A stretch of DNA of 64,000 nucleotides, taken from the NCBI GenBank assembly GCA_022316685.1, contig JAKJHU010001684.1:30037-94036 (forward strand). Reading direction: 5' to 3'. Numbering within the stretch: position 1 is the stretch's first letter; every line of letters begins with the position of its first letter. Shown piece by piece: positions 12,801 to 24,800 of this stretch. Both the position numbers and the translations under genes were made by a program. A model generated the notes under the pieces. The model was not told the DNA's origin. It made no database searches and saw only the letters and a list, made by a program, of their open reading frames with translations. The stretch is from Progne subis subis (Eukaryota > Chordata > Aves > Passeriformes > Hirundinidae).

Positions 12801-15800
12801 CTTTTTTCATCCTCCAGGGCCTGCATCCCAGGAGAAGCTCTAAGGAGTGTCCCCAGATCAAAGCCACCCTTCATCCTGCAGGCGAGGCCTCAAATGTGCA
12901 ATTTGTGGGATTTTTCCAGATCCTTATCTTTTGTGAGCTCCTGGTCAGCTTCCAGCCCTTTGGTCACTTGATGTGGCTCTTGAAAGGCTTGTCTGGAAAA
13001 CAGTTCCGAAAATCAGGCTTCAGGCAGAGGCTCCTCCCTGAAACCATGCCCAGACTCGGGGTTTGGGGCTCAGGATTGGGGCAGAGGTGCAGTTCTGGGC
13101 ACAAAGAGGGTTCTTCTTTAGTTTTGGGGGTCGAACAACTCCTCCAAAATCCTGTTTCCAGCTGGAAGGTTGGAGGGGAAGGCAAACCTTGGGGGCAGGG
13201 TTTTAAAGAAGCTTTAAACCAGCCTAAGACATCACAAAGTGCTCCAAATTTGGCTGATTTTAATGAACCTGGGGTGATTAAGCTGCCGGAGCCAGGAGCG
13301 GGATGCGTGGCAGGATCTCTTTAATCGGGTTTGGCGCGTGAGGAGGATCCTGGTGCAGGGGAGGATCTTGTTTTCCTCACACTTTGGGCTGCCAGAACAT
13401 GACTCATGAAAAAAGGAATTTTAACAGCACCTTCCCTGTAAAATCCCTGCTGCTCCCGCCAGGATCACAGCAATCCTGGTGGTTTGTACCCCTCGAGCTG
13501 GGCATTTTTAGGGATTGGTGGCTCCATTTCCCATTTCATTTCGTCCCTGGGCCGTGTGCCCTGGAATTTTTGTATCCCTGAAGCGCAGCGGATCCGGGAT
13601 TTGTTTGTATCCGTATTTTTGGGGCTGTCAGAGCCATTCTGCTGCCGTGCACGAGGCTAACACCGAGTTTGGCTCTTTGCAAAGCTGGATTTAGGACTTT
13701 TTAAGAAAGCAAACAGGAGCTAAACTCAGCCCTGAGCCCGAATTAGCACAGGCAGATGAGGGCAGGGAGTTGTTCCATCCCACTGACCTTGGAATTCTTC
13801 ATCTGTGATGAGGGAAGATGAGTAAGGAGGGTGATGACAGCGATCTCTGGGCTCGAGATGTTGGGAAATGTCCTTTGCTCCTCTCCAAACCAACCCCTGG
13901 CACACTCTGCCAGCTCGGGGAAGGCGTTTATTTATTGTCAGAGCAGCGAGGGAGAGATGTCTGTGGGGTCTGAGGGATGTTTGTGGGATCTGCGGGATGT
14001 CTGAGGGACATCTGTGGGATCCGAGGGACGTTTGTGGGATCTGAGGGATGTCTGAGGGACATCTGTGGGATCTGAGGGACATTTGTGGGACATTTGCTTG
14101 GTCTGAAGGAAGTCTGTGGGCTCTGAGGACATCTGTGGGATGTTTGTAGGGTTTGAGGCTGTTCCAGAACCTTCTGGCTGCCAGCAAAGTGCCCTCCCCA
14201 GGGCTCATCCCTTCCCGGGCTGCTGGAATTCTGCCACTTCCTGGAGGATTGGGTTTGGCTCCGGGAATTGCTGCTCCTCCTGCAGCAGCCTCGCTGAAGG
14301 AATTTTGCTGTTTTTCCTTTCCCCTGGGAGGATTTCCTGCTTTTTCTTGTCCCTAATCCTGGATTTTGGTGCAGTGACACCCTGGGGATGTTCTGGGTGG
14401 TTTTGAGTGTGGCTGGAGCTGTCACCCAGCCGTGGCTGGAATTTATTTCTGACGTGGAACAGGAATGTTTTGTACGGCTGAGCCTCGAAAGCTTGGGAAG
14501 CAGCCTCAAAAGCTTGGGAAGTGGCCTTTATAACCCACGGGCCTCCTGGAGCACTGGGAAGCCATTCCAGCCCCTGGCAGAGTGAAGCCTTTGGGAGTTT
14601 TGACTGAAAACCGGTTTATTTTGATTTTTAGAGCTTTCCATTAAATCGCTGCAGGGCTCTGGGTAGATTCTTTCCAAGGAAACAGAATCCTGGAATATCT
14701 ATGTTTCATCCTGGGGTTTGTGGTTGATTCTGGGATTGATTCCTTGTTTGACCCTGGCATTCTGTGGTTCTGGGATTGATTCTGTGATTCCAAGATCCTG
14801 GAATATCTATGTTTGGTCCTGTGATTGACCCTGGCGTTCTGTGATTCTGGGATTGATTCTGTGATTCCGGGATCCTGGAATCCTGTGTTTGATCCTGTGA
14901 TTGACCCTGGCATTCTGTGATTCTGGGATTCCGGGATCCTGGAATCCTGTGTTTGATCCTGTGATTGACCCTGCTGTTCTGTGGCTCTGGGATTCTGTGC
15001 CAATAATGACTTTTTTCCCGGTTTTTGCCCGTCACCCTGCCGTGGCCCCGCGTGTGGGCGCAGCAGGAATTCCCCGTGCCGGAGCCCATTCCCGCTGCTC
15101 TGGCCGCTCTGCCGGGCTGTGGGGCTGCGCTATCCCGTTCTCCCCTCCGGGATAAAGCCCCGACCAAGCTCCGTTCCCGTTGCAGGCCCCAGGCCGGTGC
15201 CGTTCGCGCCGCACGAGGAGGAGCAGCTGCAGCGCTCGGTGAGCTGGCGGCCGTGCCTGCTGATCCTGGGCCAGAGCTGCAGCGCCAAGTGCCAGCTGCT
15301 GAACGCGCTGCTGGGCCAGGAGCTGCTGCCAGTCCCCAGGGGTGACACCGAGGAGCTGCCACCTGTCCCTGGGGCTGGCACCGCCGAGTCCCTGCCTGTC
15401 CCCGGGGCTGGCACCGCCGAGTCCCTGCCTGTCCCCGGGGGTGACACCGTGGACCTACTGCCCATCCCTGGGGCTGGCACCGAGGAGCTGCTGCCCGTCC
15501 CCAGAACTGCCACCAAGGAGCTGCTGCTTGTCCCCAAGGGGGACACCGAGGAGCTGCCACCCGTCCCTGGGGCTGGCACCGAGGACCTACTGCCTGTCCC
15601 CAGAACTGCCACCGAGGAGCTGCTGCCTGTCCCTGGGGGTGACACCACAGAGTCTCTGCCTGTCCCCGGGGGTGACACTGAGGATCTACTGCCCCTTCCC
15701 AGAACTGCCACCAAGGAGCTACTGCCCGTCCCCAGGGGTGACACCACAGAGTCCCTGCCCGTTCCTGGGACTGGCACCAAGGACCTACTGCCCATCCCTG

Positions 15801-18800
15801 GGGGTGACACCACGGAGTCCCTGCCTGTCCCCAGAACTGCCACCGAGGAGCTGCCGCCCGTGCCCAGGGGTGACACTGAGGAGCTGCCGCCTGTCCCTGG
15901 GTCTGGCACCACGAGGTCCCTGCCCGTGCCCAGGGGTGACACCGAGGAGCGCTGCCGGCGCCGCCGCGTCCGTTTCACGCACGGGGCGCGGACGCGGCTG
16001 AGCCTGGCGCTGCCCGGGCAGTACGAGCTGGTGCAGGCGCTGGCGGCGCACAGCGGGCACTGGGACACCATCCCCGAGCAGGACCTGCGCGTGCCCGGGG
16101 ACGCCCAGGACCCCGCGCAGACCGTGGCGGAGCTGGAGGTGGTGCTGCCGCACGCGCTGCTCAAGGTGAGGGTGGCACCGTGCTGGGCACTGCTGGGGGG
16201 GCGTGGGGAGCTCGGGGTGGCACTGCCACTGTCACATGGGGAGCTCCAGGTGGCACTGCCACTGTCCCTGATCCGTGGGGAGCTCACTGTGGCACTGCCA
16301 CTGTCACATGGGGAGCTCCAGGTGGCACTGCCACTGTCCCTGATCCGTGGGGAGCTCACTGTGGCACTGCCACTGTCACATGGGGAGCTCCAGGTGGCAC
16401 TGCCACTGTCCCTGATCCATGGGGAGCTCACTGTGGCACTGCCACTGTCACATGGGGAGCTCCAGGTGGCACTGCCACTGTCCCTGATCCGTGGGGAGCT
16501 CACTGTGGCACTGCCACTGTCACATGGGGAGCTCCAGGTGGCACTGCCACTGTCCCTGGTCTTTAGGGAGCTTGGGGTGGCACTGCCACTGTCCCTGGGC
16601 TGTGGGAGGTGACATTTACAGCCCTGATAAATTAATACCCAAATTGTCCCTGCCCTGGTCTGCAGGGAAGTTGGGGTGGCACTGCCACAGCCCTCTTCAG
16701 TAAATTCCCGTGCTGGCTCTTTCCTGGGACACTTGTCCTAAAATTCCAAGGCATTTGGTCCAAAATAATTTGGAGTTGTCCAGGGATCAGCCTTGTCCTA
16801 AACTGGGCTAAAACTCCAAGGATTTGGTCCAAAATAAGGAATTTGGAGTTAGGGATCAACCTTGCAGGTGAGACTTTGAAGAATTCCCTTTTTTTGCTGT
16901 GTGAATGAATTCCAGGGCATTTTTCCACGGGAAAACCTCTCCAAACCTTCTCCTTTTCTGTTTTTCCCAGGAAGTGGACATCGTGGTGGCTCCGTGCCGG
17001 GGCTTCCAGCCCGCCGAGGCCACGCTGGCCGAGCTGGTGACCCAGGTTCTGCCCGTGGTCACCTTCGCCATCAGCGAGCCGCGGCTGTCCCCATCGGACC
17101 AGGCAGAGCTTCGGGAAATCAAGGAAAAATTCTCCCTCCCCATCTTCTTCCTGCGATTCCCCCGGGCCGGTGCCGAAGATCTGTCCCGGGAGGAATCCAT
17201 AAGCCTCTCCCGGGAGGAATCCAAGAGGCTCTCCTCAGAGGAATCCATAAGCCTCTCCCGGGAGGAATCCAAGAGGCTCTCGGGGGAGGAATCCCCGCTG
17301 CGGCGGCAGCTGCTGGATCTGGGGTACCTGAGCCCCCGCGGCGTTCCCGGCTCCTCGGTGCTGGCGGAGCAGCCGGAGAAGCTGCGGCTGCTGAGCGCCT
17401 TTTGCAGGCAGGTGCTGCAGAAACACCTGGTGCAGGCGGCCACCAGGCTGAGCGAGGTGCACGGGCGCTGCCTCAACACCTTCATCGACCAGGCGTTCGA
17501 CATGCAGCGCGACCTGCAGATCACGCCCAAGCGCCTGGAGTACACGCGCAGGAAGGAGAACGAGCTCTACGAGTCGCTGATGGGCATCGCCAACCGCAAG
17601 CAGGAGGAGATGAAGGACATGATCGTGGACACGCTGGCCAGCATGAAGGAGCAGCTGCTGGAGGACGCGGCCAGCATGGAGTTCCGAGGTGGGTCCCTGC
17701 CCGCCGGGGGGGAATTTGGGGTGCTCCGGGCGGGGTTTTGGGGGGAAATGAGGAGCTGGAGAGGGTTTTGTTTGTGGGGGATGTGGTTGGATGGAGTAGG
17801 GGTGATCCTGGGGGAGGATAGCGGTGGGTGAAATGGTGGTAAGTGTGGGTAAAATAATAATAATTGTGGGTAAAAATAATTGTGGGTAAAATGGTGATAA
17901 GTGTGGGTAACATAATAATAATTGTGGGTAAAATGGTGATAAGTGTGGGTAAAATAATAATAATTGTGGGTAAAAATAAGTGTGGGTAAAATGGTGATAA
18001 GTGTGGGTAAAATGATGATAAGTGTGGGTAACATAATAATAATTGTGGGTAAAATAAGTGCGGGTAAAATGGTGATAAGTGTGGGTAACATAATAATAAT
18101 TGTGGGTAAAATGGTGATAAGTGTGGGTAAAATAATAATAATTGTGGGTAAAAATAAGTGTGGGTAAAATGGTGATAAGTGTGGGTAGCATAATAATAAT
18201 TGTGGGTAAAAATAAGTGGGTAAAATGGTGGTAAGTGTGGGTAAAATGGTGATAAGTGTGGGTAAAATGGTGATAAGTGTGGGTAAAATGCTGATAAGTG
18301 TGGGTAACATAATAATAATTGTGGGTAAAAATAAGTGTGGGTAAAATGGTGATAAGTGTGGGTAGCATAATAATAATTGTGGGTAAAAATAAGTGGGTAA
18401 AATGGTGATAAGTGTGGGTAAAATGGTGATAAGTGTGGGTAAAATGATGATAAGTGTGGGTAACATAATAATAATTGTGGGTAAAATAAGTGCGGGTAAA
18501 ATGGTGATAAGTGTGGGTAACATAATAAGTGTGGGTAAAATGGTGGTAATTGTGGGTAAAATGGTGATAAGTGTGGGTAAAATGGTGATAAGTGTGGGTA
18601 AAATGATGATAAGTGTGGGTAACATAATAATAATTGTGGGTAAAAATAAGTGTGGGTAAAATGGTGATAAGTGTGGGTAAAATGATGATAAGTGTGGGTA
18701 ACATAATAATAATTGTGGGTAAAATAAGTGCGGATAAAATGGTGATAAGTGTGGGTAACATAATAATAATTGTGGGTAAAATGGTGGTAATTGTGGGTAA

Positions 18801-21800
18801 AATGGTGATAAGTGTGGGTAACATAATAATAATTGTGGGTAAAATGGTGATAAGTGTGAGTAAAACGGTGAAAAGCGTGGGTAACATAATAATTGTGGAT
18901 AAAATAAGTGTGGGTAAAATGGTGGTAATTGTGAGTAAAATGGTGAAAAGTGGATAAAATAATTGTGGGTGAAATGGTGATAAGTGTGGGTAACATAATA
19001 ATTGTGGGTAAAATAAGTGTGGGTAAAATGGTGGTAATTGTGAGTAAAATGGTGAAAAGTGGATAAAATAATTGTGGGTGAAATGGTGATAAGTGTGGGT
19101 AACATAATAATTGTGGGTAAAATGGTGGTAATTGTGGGTAAAATGGTGATAAGTGTGGGTAAAATGGTGATAAGTATGGGTAAATTAATAATAATTGTGG
19201 GTAAAATAATAATAATTGTGCATAAAATAAGTGTGGGTAAAATGGTGATAAGTGTGGGTAAAATGGTGATGATTGTGGGTAAAATGATCATAACAGTAGA
19301 TAAAATAATTGTGGCTAAAATGGTGATAATCCTGGGAAAAATAGTTGTGGATAAAATGGTCATAATTGTGCGTAAAGAAAATAATAATATTGGATAAAAT
19401 AATCATAGATAAAATAGTCATAATCGTGGATAAAATAATGATGATAATTTTGGATGAAATTATAGTAATCTTGGATGAAATAATAGTGGATAAAATTAAT
19501 AATAATAGTGGATAAAATTATTAATAATAATAGAAAAATTCAATAACATTGGATATAATAGCGATGATATTCGATAAAGTAGTGATTATAATCTTGGATA
19601 AAACTAATTATTAATCTGGGATAAAATAATTATTAATCATTTTATTATTTGGATTTTGGATAAGATAATCACAATCTTGGGCAAAACGAGCAGGAAAATC
19701 CTCGCTAAAATAATCACGAAAACATCGCACGAAGCAATAATAATTTCGGATAAATGCTAATAAATCTTGGATAAAATAATAACAACGCAGCTGCGGCATC
19801 GCGAGGGAGGAGCTTTTCATTTCAAACCACCTCGGGAGCGGTGTGAGCTCCGGGGATCCCACGGCCGTTTCCCTCCCTCCCCGCGCAGACATCATCGTTC
19901 CCGAGAACGGCGAGCCCGTCAGCTCCAAGGACATCAAGCGCTGCATCCAGCAGATCCAGGAGCTGATCATCTCCAGGCTGAACCAGGCCGTGGCCAACAA
20001 GCTGATCAGCTCCGTGGATTACCTGCGGGAGAGCTTCGTGGGCACCCTGGAGCGCTGCCTCAAGAGCCTGGAGGAGTCCTGGGAGGGCTCCGTGCACCCG
20101 GCCCGCGGCACGGACAGGGGCAGGGACGGCGCCGTGCACATCACCAGCAACTATCTCAAACAGGTCTGCCGGGAAATCGGGAACAGCTCGGGAACGGGCG
20201 GGAATCTGCCATGGTGGGACGGTCATCTCTATAAAATCACAGGAAATTGTCAAATTGCAGCCTAGAAACAGCACAATATATCAATTAGCTCTTCAATCTG
20301 TGTAAAATAATGGAATTACAGCCTAAAAACTCTGGAGAAGGGCAGGGACAGCTCCGTGCACATCACCAGCAGCTATCTCAAACAGGTCTGCCGGGAAATC
20401 GGGAACAGCTCGGGAACGGGCGGGAATCCGGGGCGGTGGGACGGTCATCTCCATAAAATCACAGGAAATTGTCAAATTGCAGCCTAGAAACAACACAATA
20501 TATCAATTAGCTCTTCAATCTGTGTAAAATAATGGAATTACAGCCTAAAAACTCTGGAGAAGGGCAGGGACAGCTCCGTGCACATCACCAGCAGCTATCT
20601 CAAACAGGTCTGCCGGGAAATCGGGAACGGGCGGGAATCTGCCATGGTGGGACGGTCATCTCCGTGAAATCACAGGAAATTGTCAAATTGCAGCCTAGAA
20701 ACAGCACAATATATCAATTAGCTCTTCAATCTGTGTAAAATAAGCAATTTACAGCCTAAAAACTCTGGAGAAGGGCAGGGACGGCGCCGTGCACATCACC
20801 AGCAGCTATCTCAAACAGGTCTGCCGGGAAATCGGGAACAGCTCGGGAACGGGCGGGAATCTGCCATGGTGGGACGGTCATCTCCATAAAATCACAGGAA
20901 ATTAGCAAATTGCAGCCTAGAAACAGCACAATATATCAATTAGCTCTTCAATCTGTGTAAAATAATGGAATTACAGCCTAAAAACTCTGGAGAAGGGCAG
21001 GGACAGCTCCGTGCACATCACCAGCAACTATCTCAAACAGGTCTGCCGGGAAATCGGGAACGGGCGGGAATCTGCCATGGTGGGACGGTCATCTCCGTGA
21101 AATCACAGGAAATTAGCAAATTGCAGCCTAGAAACAGCACAATATATCAATTAGCTCTTCAATCTGTGTAAAATAATGGAATTACAGCCTAAAAACTCTG
21201 GGGAAGGGCAGGGACAGCTCCGTGCACATCACCAGCAGCTATCTCAAACAGGTCTGCCGGGAAATCGGGAACGGGCGGGAATCTGCCATGGTGGGACGGT
21301 CATCTTCATAAAATCACAGGAAATTAGCAAATTGCAGCCTAGGAAAAACACAATATATCAATTAGCTCCTCAATCTGTGTCAAATAATGAAATTACAGCC
21401 TAAAAACTCTGGGGAAGGGCAGGGACAGCTCCGTGCACATCACCAGCAGCTATCTCAAACAGGTCTGCCGGGAAATCGGGAACAAGTGGGAATCTGCCAT
21501 GGTGGGACGGTCATCTTCATAAAATTATAGAAAATTATCAAATTGCAGCCTAAAGGCACCCGTTAAATAGCACAATAAATCAATTACCTCCTCAATCTGT
21601 GTAAAAGAATCAAATTACAGCCTAGAAACACCCGTGAGATAACACAGTAGGTCCCTTGTCTCCTGAATCTTTGTAAAATAATGAAATTACAGCCTAAAAA
21701 CACCTAAAAACTCTGGAGAAGGGCAGGGACAGCTCCGTGCACATCACCAGCAGCTATCTCAAGCAGGTCTGCCAGGAAATCGGGAACGGGCGGGAATCTG

Positions 21801-24800
21801 CGGCAGTGGGATGATTTTCTTCATAAAATTATGGAAAATTATCAAATTGCAGCCTAGAAATGCACACAAAACAACACAATAAATCAATTAGCTCCTCAAT
21901 CTGTGTAAAATAATGAAATTACAGCCCAAGGAAATAATACAATAAATCAGTTTGAAACAAGGCAATAAATCAGTTATCTCCTCAAACTGTATAAAATAAT
22001 GAAATTACAGCCTAAAACCACACATGTGATAATACAACCAATCATCTCCTAAATCTTTATAAAACAATCAAATCGCCACCTAGAAACACACGTGACACAA
22101 CAAAAGAGATCAAATCTCTCCCAAGTCTGTGCAAAAGAATCAAATTCTGGCCTAGAAGCACCCATGAGATAACAAATCAATCAATGAACCGAGTGATTTA
22201 TGGACTATCCCGTTTTTTTTTTTTCCATTTTCACAGGCTGTAGCTGAGTTCCTAGCTGGCAGAATTCCCATTTTCCCCCTCTTTTCCCTGCTTTTCCAGA
22301 TCCTGAATGCAGCTTATCACGTGGAGGTCACTTTCCACTCAGGCTCGACGGTGACCAGGATGCTTTGGGAGCAAATCAAGCAGGTACGGACGCTTGGGAA
22401 AGGGAATTGTGGAGCAAGGAATCCTCTCAGCTGCTCCCCGAATTCCCTCTGGCAGCTGGGAGTTTATTCCTGGGAGTTTCCATGCTTGGAAGTGCCCGAG
22501 GTCAGCTTGGAGCAACCTGGGATGGTGGAATGGGGTCACGTTTCCAATCTTTTCCGACGCAAACCGTGCTGGGGTTGCGGGGTTCTCATCCAGAGGGGAT
22601 TGGTGCCAGTAAAATCAGGGAGAGGCTCTCCCGAGTTGGTGGGATCTCCAGGGAAGGAGCTTTTTCCTGCACCAAGGTGTGGAAATTCCAGGGGTTGGAT
22701 GCGGCACTTCCTGTAATTAGTGGGCAATGAAATGGCTCTGCCTCACCCTTCGTTAGGAACCACGGAGTTCCAGGCGCTGCAGCCTGCTGTGGATCCCGGG
22801 AAGGGAGGAGCAGGATTCGGAACCGGGCTTTGAGGAGAAGTCGTGTTCTTGCTCACCCGTCCGAGGAGGGAGGAAGTTCCAGCTCAGAGCAGGGATTTCA
22901 GGAAGGTTAAAGCTTTAACAGCCAGGAATTGAAACCAAAAAACCTGAGGGGACAAGAGTGAGTTGTCCTAAAATCAAAATCCCACAGCCCAAATAAACCT
23001 CATTTCCCAAAAAAACCAGGGATTTCCAAATGCTCCAGATCATTCCTTTACTTCTGTAGAGCACAAAGAACCCCTTAAAGAAGTATTTGCTTTCAGATAA
23101 GTGTTTAATAAATATCATTAAATTAAATATTCGACAAATACCATTAAATTGAATACATTTTACTAAATTAGATCTTTAGTACAAGTAACGAAATCAAATA
23201 TTTAATAAACATTATTACATTAAATATTTAATGAATATAACAAAATAAAACATTCAATAAATATAATTAAACAAAACGCTCGATAAATACAATTAAACGA
23301 ACCATTCAAGAAATAATTTCAAATTAGTTATTTAGTAAATATAATTAGATGGGATATTTAATAAATATTACTAAGTTAGATATTTAGTATTATTTTGACT
23401 GTTTAATAAATATAAAGAGATGAAACTAAAATAGATTTAATAAATATTACTACATTCAATAGTTAAGAAATATCATTGAATTAAACATTCAATAAATACA
23501 ATCAAATGAAACATTTAATAAATATTACTGCGTTAAATATTTAAGAAATATCATTGAATTAAACATTCAATAAATACAATTAAATGAAACGTTTAATAAA
23601 TATTACTACATTCAAAATTTAAGAAATATCATTGAATTAAACATTCAATAAATACAATTAAATGAAACGGTTAATAAATAATACTACATTCAAAATTTAA
23701 GAAATATCATTGAATTAAACATTCAATAAATACAATTAAATGAAACGTTTAATAAATAATACTACATTCAAAATTTAAGAAATATCATTGAATTAAACAT
23801 TCAATAAATACAATTAAATGAAACGTTTAATAAATATTACTACATTCAATATCATTGAATGAAACATTCAATAAATACAATTAAATGAAACATTTAATAA
23901 ATATTACTGCATTAAATATTTAAGAAATATCACTGAATGAAACATTCAATAAATACAATTACATGAAAATTTAATAAATATTACTACATTCAATATTTAA
24001 GAAATATCATTGAATTAATCATTCAATAAATACAATTAAATGAAACATTTAATAAATATTACTACATTAAATATTTAAGAAATATCATTGAATTAATCAT
24101 TCAATAAATACCATTAAATGAAACGTTTAATAAATATTACTGTGTTAAATATTTAAGAAATATCATTGAATGAAACATTCAGTAAATACAATTAAATGAG
24201 ACGTTGAATAAATACGACTGCAGGCTGTAGGAGCACTCCGGGCCGTGCTGGGCTCTGGGCTGGGCAGGATTCACCGCTCAGCTCAGCCCTGGGACACCCC
24301 CACAGCCCGGCTGCTCCCAGCTCAACCCTCGGACACCTCCAGGGACCGAGCAGCCTCCGGGGCGCGCCGATAATTAACGAGTCCGGCAATTAACAAACGA
24401 AGGAAGAGGATCCTTCGCCGTGGTTCCTCTCTCGAGGATCCGCTGCGGGATCTGGGGTCCTGGGTGATCTCGCGGCCGCCTCTCGCAGATCCTGCAGCGG
24501 CTGACGTGGGTCAGCCCGCCGGCCGTCAGCAGCGACTGGAAGAGGAAGGTGGCCCAGGACGCCATCGAGAGCCTCAGCGCCTCCAAGCTGGCCAAGAGCA
24601 TCTGCAGCCAGTTCCGCACGCGCCTCAACAGCTCCCACGAGGCCTTCGCCGCCTCCCTGCGCCAGGTCAGACGGGAGAGCTGCCCGGAGCTCGGGGTTGG
24701 GATTGGGAGAGGGAATTGAAACAGGAAAACCTGCCCGGGAGCTCGGGGTTGGGATTGGGAGAGGGAATTGTAACAGGTAAAACTGCCCAGGGCCCGGGCT

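Larger units (their letters stand above)
9894..15185 (+). other. DSTYK intron 1
   Basis: Contains CR1-like pieces at 10945-11290 (+), 11450-11560 (-) and 12370-12610 (+), and repeats at 12065-12310, 13950-14160 and 14690-14990. The rest looks like plain intron; the last 200 bp before exon 2 are CpG-rich. Confidence 0.75.

Noticed and set aside
17235..19363. Minus-strand open frames of 490-600 codons rich in [16 protein letters not shown] repeats
   Set aside because: Direct translation of the GTGGGTAA array in DSTYK intron 3; all three minus frames are open at once.
17825..19420. Interstitial telomere repeat
   Set aside because: Units read TTACCCAC plus AT-rich spacers, not TTAGGG/CCCTAA.
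20532..21403. Repeated [18 protein letters not shown] small open frames
   Set aside because: They are the DSTYK exon 4 tail read in a different frame within each array unit.
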